A DNA stretch of 64,000 bases from Panacagrimonas sp. (GTDB lineage Bacteria > Pseudomonadota > Gammaproteobacteria > Nevskiales > Nevskiaceae), in NCBI RefSeq assembly GCF_020697055.1, contig NZ_JAJFBP010000018.1, forward strand, positions 104,730-168,729, given 5' to 3'. The number at the start of each line of letters is the position of its first letter. The stretch's first letter is position 1. Under the pieces are notes generated by a model, which saw nothing but the letters and a program-made list of their open reading frames with translations, was not told where the DNA came from and did not search any database. Made by a program: the position numbers and the translations under genes. Below, one piece after another: positions 1-9,155 of the stretch.

Positions 1-2
1 CG

Positions 3-989
3 ATGCGCGCTATCGAAATCTCCAAGCCCGGTCCACCGGACGTCCTCGTTCCGTGCGAGCGTTCCCGCCCCCAGCCCGGCCCAGGCCAGGTTCTGGTCCA
101 GGTCGCCGCGGCAGGCGTCAATCGCCCCGATGTGCTGCAGCGACTGGGCCGGTATCCCGTCCCGCCGGACGCCTCCGATCTTCCGGGCCTTGAAGTCGCC
201 GGCACGATCGTCGACGGCGACCCGGCGGATTCCGGTTTCGCCATCGGCGATCGCGTCTGCGCCTTGGTTCACGGCGGAGGCTATGCGCAGTTTTGCGTGG
301 CGCCCGCAGGTCAGTGCCTGCCGATCCCGCGCGGACTCTCCGAGATCGAGGCCGCATCGCTGCCGGAGACGTTCTTCACCGTCTGGAGCAATGTGTTCGA
401 TCGCGGGCGGCTGGCCGCGGGCGAAACGCTGCTGGTCCAGGGCGGAAGCAGCGGGATCGGGGTGACCGCGATCCAGATGGCGCGGGCGCTCGGTCATCGC
501 GTGCTGGCCACCGCCGGCACCGACGAGAAGGCTCGCGCGTGTGAGGCGCTCGGCGCCGAGCGCTGCATCAACTACAAGACGGAGGACTTCGTCGCTGAAG
601 TGAAGCGGTTGACCGGCGGGCGTGGCGCCGACGTGATCCTCGACATGGTCGCCGGCGATTACGTTCCCCGCGAAGTCCGATGCCTGGCGGACGATGGCCG
701 ACTCGTCGTGATCGCCCTGCTCGGCGGAGCGACCGCACAGGTTCCGCTCGATCAGATCCTGGTGCGCCGGTTGACGATCACCGGATCGACGCTGCGGCCG
801 CGCCCGGTCGCGTTCAAATCAGCGATCGCCGCCGCGCTGCGCGAGCGGATTTGGCCGCTGATCGAGAACGGCAGCATCCGGCCGGTGATTCATCGCACGT
901 TCCCTCTCGATGAGGCAGCCGAGGCGCACCGCCTGATGGAGAGCAGCACCCACATCGGCAAGATCGTCCTCACGATCCCGCCGGCCTGA
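3..989 (+). CDS. NAD(P)H-quinone oxidoreductase, PIG3/zeta-crystallin type
   Basis: A 328-residue protein of the medium-chain dehydrogenase/reductase superfamily. The N-terminal GroES-like part carries the family stretch GVNRPDVLQRLGRYPVPP (residues 38-55). The Rossmann nucleotide loop GGSSGIG lies at residues 147-153. No structural zinc cysteine cluster is visible, which fits the zinc-free quinone oxidoreductase branch (PIG3, QOR). Members reduce quinones or enals with NAD(P)H in the cytoplasm. The ATG lies 3 bases from the window edge, so any upstream signal is unseen. The gene ends 4 bp before the convergent nitronate monooxygenase gene. The substrate cannot be told from sequence. Confidence 0.88.
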   Translation: MRAIEISKPGPPDVLVPCERSRPQPGPGQVLVQVAAAGVNRPDVLQRLGRYPVPPDASDLPGLEVAGTIVDGDPADSGFAIGDRVCALVHGGGYAQFCVAPAGQCLPIPRGLSEIEAASLPETFFTVWSNVFDRGRLAAGETLLVQGGSSGIGVTAIQMARALGHRVLATAGTDEKARACEALGAERCINYKTEDFVAEVKRLTGGRGADVILDMVAGDYVPREVRCLADDGRLVVIALLGGATAQVPLDQILVRRLTITGSTLRPRPVAFKSAIAAALRERIWPLIENGSIRPVIHRTFPLDEAAEAHRLMESSTHIGKIVLTIPPA

Positions 990-993
990 GGAC

Positions 994-1974
994 TCAGGCG
1001 GCCGCCCGCTGCGGAGCTGCGGCACCGAGCAATTCCGCTCGCGCCTCGTCGTACTCGCGCGAAAGGCGCTGGACCAGTTCGCGGGCCGGCACGACGGCGC
1101 GCACCGCGCCGATGCCTTGACCACATCCCCAGATGTCCTTCCACGCCTTGGCGCTGTCGCTGCCGAAATTCATCTTGCTCGGATCGGCCGTCGGAAGATT
1201 CTCGGGATCCAGGCCCGCCGCGACGACCGAAGGTTTCAGATAGTTGCCGTGCACGCCCGTGAACAGGTTCGAGTACACGATGTCGTCGGAGCTGCTGGCG
1301 ACGATGCAGTCCTTGTACGCATCCGCCGCACGGGCTTCCTGCGTCGCAATGAAGGCCGAGCCGACATAGGCGAAGTCCGCTCCCATCGCCTGGGCCGCCA
1401 GCACCGCGCGTCCGGTCGCGATGGCACCGCTGAGCGCAACCGGTCCGTTGAACCACTGCCGAATCTCCTGGATGAGCGCGAACGGGCTCTTCACACCCGC
1501 GTGGCCACCCGCACCGGCCGCCACCGCGATCAGGCCGTCGGCACCCTTCTCGATCGCCTTGTGCGCGTGCGTGTCGTTGATGATGTCGTGCATCACCGTA
1601 CCGCCGTACGAATGCGCCGCCTGATTGATCTCCGGCCGCGCGCCGAGCGAGGTGATGATGACCGGAACCTTGTACTTGACGCACAACTCCATGTCCGTCT
1701 CGAGGCGCGGATTGGATTTGTGCACGATCTGGTTGACTGCGAATGGTGCGGCCGGTCGTTCGGGATGCGCGCGATCATGTGCGGCGAGCGCTTCGGTGAT
1801 CTCCGCGAGCCACTCGTCGAGCTGCGACGCGGGCCTCGCATTCAATGCAGGCATCGATCCGACGACCCCTGCCTTGCACTGTTCGATGACCAGCTTGGGC
1901 CAGCTGATGATGAACAGCGGCGCGGCGATGACGGGGAGCCGCAGCGAGCGCAGCGCGGGGGGAAGCTTGGACAT
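994..1974 (-). CDS. Nitronate monooxygenase (2-nitropropane dioxygenase family)
   Basis: A 326-residue FMN-dependent TIM-barrel protein. It shows the family pattern: an N-terminal strand with PVIAAPLFIIS (residues 14-24), a glycine-rich flavin phosphate loop around AAGAGGHAG, and DFAYVGSAFIAT further on. Family members oxidise alkyl nitronates such as propionate-3-nitronate, a toxic metabolite, to aldehyde and nitrite. The length matches the family. It is convergent with the upstream quinone oxidoreductase gene and has 96 bp of non-coding sequence before the next gene on its strand. The family call is secure; the physiological substrate is inferred. Confidence 0.88.
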   Translation of the reverse strand: MSKLPPALRSLRLPVIAAPLFIISWPKLVIEQCKAGVVGSMPALNARPASQLDEWLAEITEALAAHDRAHPERPAAPFAVNQIVHKSNPRLETDMELCVKYKVPVIITSLGARPEINQAAHSYGGTVMHDIINDTHAHKAIEKGADGLIAVAAGAGGHAGVKSPFALIQEIRQWFNGPVALSGAIATGRAVLAAQAMGADFAYVGSAFIATQEARAADAYKDCIVASSSDDIVYSNLFTGVHGNYLKPSVVAAGLDPENLPTADPSKMNFGSDSAKAWKDIWGCGQGIGAVRAVVPARELVQRLSREYDEARAELLGAAAPQRAAA

Positions 1975-2070
1975 GGATCGCGATCCGACGGGTAGAAAGA
2001 CCGCAGCTTAGTGCCCGCGCCGCCTCGCGCCCAAGCCTAAAGACCGGCTTGGCGGATCGAACAACCGTGC

Positions 2071-2913
2071 TTACCGGCCCGGCGGCTTCTGCGAGATCGC
2101 CGACCGAAACTCCCGCAGCCGTGCCTGCAACCGCGCGGCGTTGTCGCGTCCCATGCGCAGCATTGCCTTCTGACCCGATGACCGCTGTTCGAGCTCCGGG
2201 TCGGCAAACAGGTAGAGCACCTTGGGTCTCACCAGCGGGATGGGTTCGGCGACCACCGGCGTGGCCAGCAGGTGATCGATGATGTCGATCACCCGATCGT
2301 TGAAATAGCGCGCCCGCGGATTTCCGAGGCGATCGTACGCGTCCTGGAAGAGCGGGTAGTAGCGGCGGTACGCGGCGGCCAGCTTCTGCATGTCGACGCT
2401 GTCGACCATCTTCACCAGCGCGTCGTAGCGTGACGCGTTGGCCGGATCGATATGAAGCGACTCACCCTCACCGGCGACACCGAACACGCCGGACGTTCGC
2501 CGCACCGGGCGCAGCCACATCGGCAGGGGTTCGCGATCGAGCGAGTCGACCGCGAGCACGATGCGCCGGACGATCTCGCGCGGGATCAGCAACGCCTCGA
2601 CCGGCGCAGCGCCGAACAGCGCGCGCAGCTCGTTCATCGCCTCGGCGTCGCTGTTCTCGAGCTCGGGCAGTGCCGGCCCGCCCGCTTCGGGTTCGGGCAT
2701 CGGATGTGCGATCGCAGGCTCGCTTTCCGGCTCCGCGACCGGATCGTCTGCGTCGGGCGTCGCCGTTCCTGCCGTCATGTCGGACTGCGCCATCCCGAGA
2801 TCGTCCGTCTCGCGGCCGTACATCCACCACCCCGCCGCGCCGAGCACGGCGATGCCCAGTACCACGCCGATCCAGGCCGCTCGGGTCATCATGGGCGTCC
2901 CACCTCCGTCCAA
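2071..2913 (-). CDS. DUF3014 domain-containing membrane-anchored protein
   Basis: A 280-residue protein with one N-terminal membrane segment (residues about 9-27, AAWIGVVLGIAVLGAAGWWM), then an acidic Pro/Glu-rich linker and a C-terminal domain of about 190 residues. The C-terminal part resembles DUF3014 proteins of gammaproteobacteria: EIVRRIVLAVDSL, then LRPVRRTSGVF, then AAYRRYYPLFQDAYDRLG. The function of DUF3014 is unknown to me. An alternative ATG at 2892 (the MMTR methionine) would place the membrane segment closer to the N terminus and is equally plausible. The gene is divergent from the P450 gene across 154 bp. Confidence 0.75.
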   Translation of the reverse strand: MDGGGTPMMTRAAWIGVVLGIAVLGAAGWWMYGRETDDLGMAQSDMTAGTATPDADDPVAEPESEPAIAHPMPEPEAGGPALPELENSDAEAMNELRALFGAAPVEALLIPREIVRRIVLAVDSLDREPLPMWLRPVRRTSGVFGVAGEGESLHIDPANASRYDALVKMVDSVDMQKLAAAYRRYYPLFQDAYDRLGNPRARYFNDRVIDIIDHLLATPVVAEPIPLVRPKVLYLFADPELEQRSSGQKAMLRMGRDNAARLQARLREFRSAISQKPPGR

Positions 2914-3067
2914 ATCGGACGCGGAGTCTCGCCCGCATCACGTCTACTCCGAAAGGGGGAATCGCCCTAGAAGCGGCGCGAGATACAACTCGTCCATCGC
3001 GGATCACGACCGATCGCCGGTGCGTGGCCGTTTTTTTCTCGTCAGCCGAGATGTCGCCTTGAACGCC

Positions 3068-4429
3068 ATGACCGAGAGCACCGCAGTCCACGAAACACCG
3101 CAGGTGAAGGGTCTGCCACTGCTCGGCAACGTGCTTGACATGGCGCGCGGTCCGGCGAAGTTCTTCGTCGACTGCTATCGCAAGTACGGACCCGTTTTCC
3201 GGGTCCGCATCATGGGGCAGACCTATACGGTCATCGCCGGCATCGAAGCCGCCAACTTCATGAGCAGCCGCGAAGGAAAGGATTCGCTTCGCTCAAAGGA
3301 GTTCTGGCAGGGCCTCGTGGAGGAGTACGGCGCCACGCGCACCCTGGTGGGTGTCGACGGCGAACCGCACAAGCAGCTGCGCGACATCATGCGCCGCGGC
3401 TACTCGCGCGAATCGATCAAAGGCCGCTACAACGAGCTGGTGCAGATCACGGACGGTGCGCTCGCACGCGACTGGAAGGTCGGCGAACTCGTCGCCGTGG
3501 TCGAAGCGATGCAGTACATGGTGGTCGATCAACTCGGAACGATCCTGACGGGCAGCGCGCCGCTCGAGTACGTCAAGGATATCCGCACGACGATCCTCTA
3601 CATCCTCAACGTCCTGGTCACGCGCCAGCGACCCAGGTTCCTGCTCAAGAACCCGACGTACAAGCGCTCCAAGGCGCGCGTGTTCGAACTCGGCGAAAAA
3701 ATGATCGCCGAGTTCCACGCCAAGCGGGGCACCAAGCGCGAGGAGGACAAGAACCTCATCGACGACATCATGCAGGCCCACGTCGATACGCCGGACATCA
3801 TGCCGGCGAGCGATCTGGTGCTGACGGTGACGGGCCCCTATGTGGCGGGTCTCGACACCGTCGCCAACACCACGTCGGCGATCCTGTACACCGTGCTGAA
3901 GCACCCGGACGTGCACGCCCGCATCGTGCAGGAAGTCGACGAGCTCTTCGCCGCCGGGAGCGTCGACGAAGAGGGGCTGATGAAACGCTTGCCGACGCTG
4001 CACGGCGCGATCATGGAGACGATGCGCATGTATCCGATCGCGGTGGCGCAGATGCGCACCGCGACCAAGGATTTCGTGTTCGAAGGGCATCTGATCCGCG
4101 AAGGCGAACTGTTGTACGTCGCCACGTCGGTGCCGCACTTCATGCACGAGTACTACCCCGAGCCCGACAAGTTCGACGTCGATCGCTATGCCAAGCCGCG
4201 CTCCGAGCACATGCAGTCGGGTGCCTACTCGCCCTATGGCCGTGGTCCGCACACCTGCCTGGGCAAGAGCCTGGCCGAGGTGCAGATCGCGCTGAGCATG
4301 GCGCGCGTCTTTCACAAGCTGGATCTGGCGCTCGAACCGGCCGACTACGTGCTCAAGACCAAGACCGCGCCTACGCCGGGCCCGGCAATGGATTTCAAGG
4401 TCCGCGTGAAGAGCTATCGCAAGCCCTGA
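3068..4429 (+). CDS. Cytochrome P450
   Basis: A soluble 453-residue P450 with all hallmark motifs. The I-helix oxygen-activation segment is VAGLDT (259-264), the K-helix ExxR is ETMR (Glu317, Arg320), and the haem loop YGRGPHTCLG has the thiolate Cys397. There is no N-terminal membrane anchor, as in bacterial P450s, which need separate ferredoxin or flavodoxin partners; none is adjacent here. The ATG at 3068 is chosen because the reading frame stays open far upstream but family similarity (KGLPLLGNVLDM) begins only about 13 residues after this methionine. The substrate is unknown. The gene ends 9 bp before convergent hrcA. Confidence 0.9.
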   Translation: MTESTAVHETPQVKGLPLLGNVLDMARGPAKFFVDCYRKYGPVFRVRIMGQTYTVIAGIEAANFMSSREGKDSLRSKEFWQGLVEEYGATRTLVGVDGEPHKQLRDIMRRGYSRESIKGRYNELVQITDGALARDWKVGELVAVVEAMQYMVVDQLGTILTGSAPLEYVKDIRTTILYILNVLVTRQRPRFLLKNPTYKRSKARVFELGEKMIAEFHAKRGTKREEDKNLIDDIMQAHVDTPDIMPASDLVLTVTGPYVAGLDTVANTTSAILYTVLKHPDVHARIVQEVDELFAAGSVDEEGLMKRLPTLHGAIMETMRMYPIAVAQMRTATKDFVFEGHLIREGELLYVATSVPHFMHEYYPEPDKFDVDRYAKPRSEHMQSGAYSPYGRGPHTCLGKSLAEVQIALSMARVFHKLDLALEPADYVLKTKTAPTPGPAMDFKVRVKSYRKP

Positions 4430-4438
4430 TCGAAAAAA

Positions 4439-5482
4439 CTATCGGTCTTCGTTCAGCCCGGCGGAGAGCAGCCGCGCGGTCTGGTTCACCAGCGGAATGA
4501 TCCGGTTGTAGGCCATCCGCGTGGGACCGATCACGCCCAGGCGCCCCGCCACCTCGCCGTCGACGTAGTAAGGCGCGGTCACGACGCTCACCTCGTCGAG
4601 GACGCGATAGCCGGATTCCTCTCCGATGAAGATCTGCACGCCGTCGGCGTCCAGGCACTGATCGAACAGGTTGAGCAGCTCGCGCTTGCGGTCCAGTACC
4701 TCGAACAGTCCCCGCAGCCGGCCGACGTCGCCCAGTTCCTGGAAGCCCATCAGGTTGGTGCCGCCGGCGAGCATGTAGTCGCCGGCCGGTCGGAAATCGT
4801 CGTCCATCGCGCGCGATGCCATCGCCGCGGCCTCGCGCAGCACCAGGTTCACGCGGTTCTGCGCATCGAGCGCCTCGTCGGCCAGCGCACGTCGCAACCC
4901 GACCAGATCGCGTCCGGAGAAATGCTCGTTGAGCGCGTTGGCGTAATGCTCCAGTTCGTCCGCACCGTATGCGCGATCGGTATGGATCACGCGGTTCTGC
5001 ACTTCGCGCTGGTTCACCACCAGGATCGCCAGCACGCGATTGCCCGACAGCGGAAGGAATTCGATCCGTCGCAGGATCGCCAGGTTGCGCCGAGGCAGCG
5101 TCACCACACCGGCCATGGCGGTGAGCTGGGACAGCAGGCTCGATGCGGCCTGCATCAGGTCGTCGTTCTTGCGCTGCGATCCGGCGAGGATTCCGGCGAT
5201 GCGCTGCTGCTCGGCATCGCCCAGCAGCTCGGGCGTGAGCAGCTGATCGACGAAGTAGCGATATCCGCGCGAAGTCGGTACGCGACCGGCCGACGTGTGC
5301 GGCGACACGACCAGGCCCAGCTCGTCGAGATCGGCCATGACGTTCCGGATCGTGGCCGGCGACAGCGACAGCGACCCGGCGCGCGACAGCGTGCGCGATC
5401 CCACGGGTTGTCCATCGTGTATATAGCGCTCCACCAGCAGCTTGAGCAGCTCGGCAGCGCGGGGATCGAGCGGGTTCGCCAT
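4439..5482 (-). CDS. hrcA: Heat-inducible transcription repressor HrcA
   Basis: A 347-residue HrcA. The N-terminal winged helix contains SLSPATIRNVMADLDELG and the conserved SAGRVPTSRGYRYFVD. The C-terminal ligand-binding-like domain includes EESGYRVLDEVSVVTAPYY. HrcA represses groESL and dnaK operons by binding the CIRCE inverted repeat. In many proteobacteria hrcA precedes grpE-dnaK, but here its own 3' side abuts a P450 gene and its 5' side is divergent from nadK, so it is separated from the chaperone genes. No CIRCE-like repeat is visible in the 120-bp hrcA/nadK intergenic region. Confidence 0.95.
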   Translation of the reverse strand: MANPLDPRAAELLKLLVERYIHDGQPVGSRTLSRAGSLSLSPATIRNVMADLDELGLVVSPHTSAGRVPTSRGYRYFVDQLLTPELLGDAEQQRIAGILAGSQRKNDDLMQAASSLLSQLTAMAGVVTLPRRNLAILRRIEFLPLSGNRVLAILVVNQREVQNRVIHTDRAYGADELEHYANALNEHFSGRDLVGLRRALADEALDAQNRVNLVLREAAAMASRAMDDDFRPAGDYMLAGGTNLMGFQELGDVGRLRGLFEVLDRKRELLNLFDQCLDADGVQIFIGEESGYRVLDEVSVVTAPYYVDGEVAGRLGVIGPTRMAYNRIIPLVNQTARLLSAGLNEDR

Positions 5483-5510
5483 TGGAGGTCATGGATGATC
5501 GGCGGGTTCG

Positions 5511-5539
5511 ACGCTAGCCTTCCGAATAGGGGGGGTCAA
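5511..5539 (-). promoter_or_regulatory. Candidate sigma-70-like promoter of hrcA
   Basis: On the minus strand TTGACC (5539-5534) and TAGCGT (5516-5511) are separated by 17 bp. This would place the transcription start near 5504, about 21 nt before the hrcA ATG at 5482. It was found by eye; the spacing is ideal but the -10 is weak. Confidence 0.4.
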
Positions 5540-5602
5540 GGTGGTCGCAACCCTGCTCCGGCCCTCGTGTAGAGTGTTCGAGCCCAGCCTGCTGGTCGGT
5601 CC

Positions 5603-6493
5603 ATGAGCCCCTTCCGCGTCGTCGGCGTCATCGGCAAACGCCGCGAGCCCAATCTCGATCTCCTGCGCGACCTCTGCGACGGCCTGCGCCGCCTCGGTTG
5701 CGAGGTGCTGATCGAGGCCAACGGCGCGTTCGGACGCGACGCCCCTGCCCCGACGGTCGCGCGCGACGAACTGGCCCGACGTTGCGAACTGGTGATCGTC
5801 GTGGGAGGCGACGGCACGCTGCTCGACGCCGGCCGCGACCTCGCACCCGCCCAGGTTCCGCTGCTCGGCGTCAATCAGGGACGGCTCGGCTTCATGACGG
5901 ACGTCGCGCCCGAGTCGATGCACGAGCACCTGGCCGCGATCGTCCACGGCCAATACGAATCCGAAGACCGCTTGCTGCTCTCGGCGAGCGTCGAACGCAA
6001 CGGCCGCCGTGATGGCGCGACGCGGCTTGCGGTGAACGACGTGGTGATCCGCAACCAGGCCACGATCCGCATGATCGAATTCGAGACCTGGCTCGATCAC
6101 GAATTCATCAGCAACCACCGCGCCGACGGCGTGATCGTCGCCTCGCCGACCGGGTCGACCGCCTATGCGCTCTCCGGCGGTGGACCGCTGCTGCATCCGA
6201 GCCTGTCGGCGATCGCGCTCGTACCGATCTGTCCCCACACGCTGTCCGACCGCCCCATCGTGGTCGATGGGCAGCGCCCGATCCGCATCGTCATTCGCGG
6301 CGTCGATCGCGCGCAGGCGATGGTCACCTTCGACGGGCAAACGAGCGAAACGCTCGAGCCAGGCGATGTGGTGGAGGTTCGGCGCGCCGAAAAGGCGCTG
6401 CGTCTGATCCATCCCCCGGGCTACAGCTATTTCCGCATTCTGCGCGACAAGCTGCGATGGGGCAGCGGTCCGGCGGCGCAGGAGCGGGTGTGA
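5603..6493 (+). CDS. nadK: NAD kinase
   Basis: A 296-residue ATP-NAD kinase that phosphorylates NAD to NADP in the cytosol. It has the signature GGDGT at residues 68-72, followed by NQGRLGFMTDV and the NAD-binding region around ASPTGSTAYALSGGGP. The length is normal for the family (about 290-300). It is divergent from hrcA and followed after 91 bp by recN in the same direction, the nadK-recN order common in proteobacteria. The ATG at 5603 starts directly on the conserved N-terminal strand FRVVGVIGK. Confidence 0.95.
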   Translation: MSPFRVVGVIGKRREPNLDLLRDLCDGLRRLGCEVLIEANGAFGRDAPAPTVARDELARRCELVIVVGGDGTLLDAGRDLAPAQVPLLGVNQGRLGFMTDVAPESMHEHLAAIVHGQYESEDRLLLSASVERNGRRDGATRLAVNDVVIRNQATIRMIEFETWLDHEFISNHRADGVIVASPTGSTAYALSGGGPLLHPSLSAIALVPICPHTLSDRPIVVDGQRPIRIVIRGVDRAQAMVTFDGQTSETLEPGDVVEVRRAEKALRLIHPPGYSYFRILRDKLRWGSGPAAQERV

Positions 6494-6584
6494 GCAGGAC
6501 CACCGCTTTCGCGTAACGAGACGCCTCCGACGCCTCGTGTAATTTGAAAAAATAGAAGTACCGCCACCGCGTCAGCCGGCCCAG

Positions 6585-8270
6585 ATGCTCGAACAGCTGC
6601 AGATCCGCAATCTCGCCACCATCGAGGAGCTCGCGCTCGAACTCGAACCCGGCTTCACCGCACTCAGCGGCGAGACCGGTGCCGGCAAGTCGATCCTGAT
6701 CGACGCCCTGGGCCTGGTGCTCGGCACACGCGCCGATCCCGCGCTGATCCGCGGTGGCAGCGAGCGCGCCGACATCACCGCCACCTTCCGGATCGCGCCG
6801 AAATCGGCGGCCGCCCATTGGCTCGCCGAGCAGGCGCTGGTCGACGAGGACGACGCCGCGCAGTGCGTGGTGCGCCGCGTCCTTCAGAACGAGGGCCGCA
6901 CCCGCGCCTACATCAACGGCACCGCCGTCGCCGCAAGCCAGCTCCGCGATCTCGGCGAACGCCTGGTCGACGTCTACGGCCAGAACGAAAGCCACAGCCT
7001 GCGGCTGCCCGACGTCCAGCGCGAACTGCTCGACAGCTACGGCGGCCACGCCGACGCGCTCGCCGCCGTCGCGGCGCGCACCGCCGAATGGCTTGCGCTG
7101 GACGACCAGATCGAACGCCTGCGCCAGGCCGCCTCTCGCGACCCGATCCAGGTCGATCTGCTGCGTCACCAGGTGCGCGAACTCGAGGCGCTCGCACCGA
7201 AGGTGGGCGAAGCCGAGGAGATCGCGGCCGAACACAGGCGCCTGGCGAACGGCGGGCGCTTGCTGCAGGACGGCGGTGCCGTCCAGGAACAGCTGTACGG
7301 CGGCGATGGCGCGGTGCATGACCAGCTCTCCGCCAGCCTCGGCACGCTGCGCGGTCTGGTCGCCCTGCATCCGGATTTCGGCGACGCCGAGACGCTCGTC
7401 GCCAGCGCGCAGGCCCAGATCCGCGAAGCCGCCGATGGCCTGCGTCGTCTGCTGGGACGCCTGGACCTGGATCCGCAGCGCTTGGCCGAGATCGAGGCCC
7501 GCATCGGCGAGATGCACACGCTCGCGCGCAAGCATCGCGTGCGCGCCGAAGAGCTTCCCGGCCATCTGGCCGCGATGAAAGCCGAACTCGAGGAAGCCGA
7601 GGCCGCGGGCGGCAGGGTCGGCGAGCTCCTCGCGCAGCAGGCCGACGCGCTCGATGCGTATCGCCAGGCGGCGCAGACGTTGAGCCAGGCGCGGCGTGCC
7701 GCCGCGGTTCCGTACGGCAAGGCCGTCAGCTCACGCGTGCGCGAACTCGGCATGCCGAACGCGAAGTTCGAGGTGCGGATCGAGCCGGCGTCGCGCAAAC
7801 GACCCAGCGCCCACGGCGACGACGATCTGTGCTTCGACTTCAGCGCCAACCCCGGTCAAGCGCCGCGGCCGCTGGCCAAGGTCGCATCAGGCGGTGAGCT
7901 GTCGCGCGTGTCGCTCGCGCTGCAGGTCGTGGCGCAGCAGGACGGCGGCGCGCCAACGATGATCTTCGACGAAGTGGACGCCGGCATCGGCGGCGGCGTG
8001 GCCGAAGCCGTCGGCCGGCAGTTGCGCGCACTCGGCGACAAGCGCCAGGTGCTGTGCGTGACCCACCTCGGTCAGGTCGCCGCCTGCGCCGCGCACCATC
8101 TGGCGGTGAGCAAGCGCGTGAAGTCCGGTCAGACGTTCACGTCGGTGGACGCGCTCGACGGCAAGGCACGCGTCGCCGAACTGGCACGCATGGTCGGCGG
8201 ACAGAGCACGACCGCCGCGAGCGAGGCGATGGCGCGTGAACTGCTGAAGGCCGGCGCCGCCAAGCGCTGA
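6585..8270 (+). CDS. recN: DNA repair protein RecN
   Basis: A 561-residue SMC-like ATPase for recombinational repair of double-strand breaks. Walker A is GETGAGKS at residues 29-36. The centre is coiled coil rich in Glu, Ala and Arg. The C-terminal ABC signature region (LAKVASGGELSRVSLALQ) is followed by Walker B (IFDEVDAGIGG). An AT-rich patch at 6540-6558 upstream stands out from the GC-rich surroundings and could hold the promoter. I could not recognise a clear LexA box there, although recN is SOS-regulated in many gammaproteobacteria. The gene ends 9 bp before a convergent SDR gene. Confidence 0.95.
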   Translation: MLEQLQIRNLATIEELALELEPGFTALSGETGAGKSILIDALGLVLGTRADPALIRGGSERADITATFRIAPKSAAAHWLAEQALVDEDDAAQCVVRRVLQNEGRTRAYINGTAVAASQLRDLGERLVDVYGQNESHSLRLPDVQRELLDSYGGHADALAAVAARTAEWLALDDQIERLRQAASRDPIQVDLLRHQVRELEALAPKVGEAEEIAAEHRRLANGGRLLQDGGAVQEQLYGGDGAVHDQLSASLGTLRGLVALHPDFGDAETLVASAQAQIREAADGLRRLLGRLDLDPQRLAEIEARIGEMHTLARKHRVRAEELPGHLAAMKAELEEAEAAGGRVGELLAQQADALDAYRQAAQTLSQARRAAAVPYGKAVSSRVRELGMPNAKFEVRIEPASRKRPSAHGDDDLCFDFSANPGQAPRPLAKVASGGELSRVSLALQVVAQQDGGAPTMIFDEVDAGIGGGVAEAVGRQLRALGDKRQVLCVTHLGQVAACAAHHLAVSKRVKSGQTFTSVDALDGKARVAELARMVGGQSTTAASEAMARELLKAGAAKR

Positions 8271-8279
8271 GGTGCCGCC

Positions 8280-9071
8280 TCAGGTCACCTTCGCGCGACC
8301 GATCGCGCGACGCACCAGCCCCGGCGCCCAACGCTTCATCCGCACGAACATCGCTTCCCTGGCGCCGATCAGGACCTCGTCGCGATCCTGCTCGACCGCG
8401 CGCCACGCCAGCCGCGCGCATTCCGACGGCGCCATGCCGCGCTCCGTCGAAGGATCCATGCGCCCGTACTGCCCGCCGCTGCCGGTGATCGCATTGAGCG
8501 TGACCTGGGTGCGGATGAACCCCGGACAGATCACGGTGACTTTCAGGCCTTCGCGCCAGACCTCCGCGCGCAGCGCGTCGTGGAATCCGTTCACCGCGTG
8601 CTTGGCCGCGCAATAGCCCGAGCGCAGCGGCGTTCCCAGATAGGCCACCACCGACGACACCACGACCAGATGCCCCGATCTGCGCGCCAGCATCTGCGGC
8701 AACACCGCCTTGGTCAGCGCCACGCAGGCGAAGAAGTCGAGCTCCAGGATGCGGCGATAGACGTCCATTTCCGTGTCGATCACCAACCCACGCTGCGAGA
8801 TGCCCGCGTTGTTGACCAGCACGTCGATTGGGCCGAAGAACGCGCCCGCTTCCTGCGCGGCCTGGATCGCGTCGAACGCCGTCAGGTCCAGCGGCAGCAC
8901 CGCCACGCGCGATGGGTCCGCACAGGCGCCGCGCACCCGTTGCAGCTCGGCTTCGCGCCGCGCCGAAAGGACCAGCTTCGCGCCCTTGGCCGCGGCGTCG
9001 ATCGCCATCGCCTCGCCGATACCGGAACTGGCGCCCGTGATCCAGACGACCTTGTCGCGCAATTGCGTCAT
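8280..9071 (-). CDS. SDR family oxidoreductase
   Basis: A 263-residue classical short-chain dehydrogenase. The cofactor loop TGASSGIG is near residues 12-19, NNAG follows the fourth strand, and the catalytic pair appears as SGYCAAKHA (Tyr-x-x-x-Lys) with an upstream Ser in VVSSVVAYLG. The C terminus is basic (Arg/Lys-rich), unlike many SDRs. It lies 84 bp downstream of the aldolase gene on the same strand, with a hairpin between them. The substrate cannot be assigned. Confidence 0.85.
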   Translation of the reverse strand: MTQLRDKVVWITGASSGIGEAMAIDAAAKGAKLVLSARREAELQRVRGACADPSRVAVLPLDLTAFDAIQAAQEAGAFFGPIDVLVNNAGISQRGLVIDTEMDVYRRILELDFFACVALTKAVLPQMLARRSGHLVVVSSVVAYLGTPLRSGYCAAKHAVNGFHDALRAEVWREGLKVTVICPGFIRTQVTLNAITGSGGQYGRMDPSTERGMAPSECARLAWRAVEQDRDEVLIGAREAMFVRMKRWAPGLVRRAIGRAKVT

Positions 9072-9097
9072 GTCGATCGACCTTTCGAAAACGAGAA

Positions 9098-9130
9098 GGC
9101 CCGCACGCCGGTGATGACGACGCGCGGGCC
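9098..9130 (-). terminator. Hairpin downstream of the aldolase gene
   Basis: Inverted repeat GGCCCGC (9098-9104) and GCGGGCC (9124-9130). On the minus strand it is followed by the pyrimidine-rich TTCTCGTTTTC. The 19-nt loop is long, so this is a weak intrinsic terminator at best. Confidence 0.4.
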
Positions 9131-9155
9131 CGGAACTGCGAACTGTGAGGAAGGA

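Noticed and set aside
2561..3067. Upstream 169-codon extension of the P450 frame
   Set aside because: It overlaps the divergent DUF3014 gene and has no P450 similarity; the ATG at 3068 fits the family start.
12..5482. Search for IS ends or transposase genes near the P450 and hrcA
   Set aside because: No inverted repeats with flanking duplications or transposase motifs seen; base composition is uniform.
6494..6584. LexA box upstream of recN
   Set aside because: The AT-rich patch has no convincing palindromic LexA sequence, so no operator is claimed.
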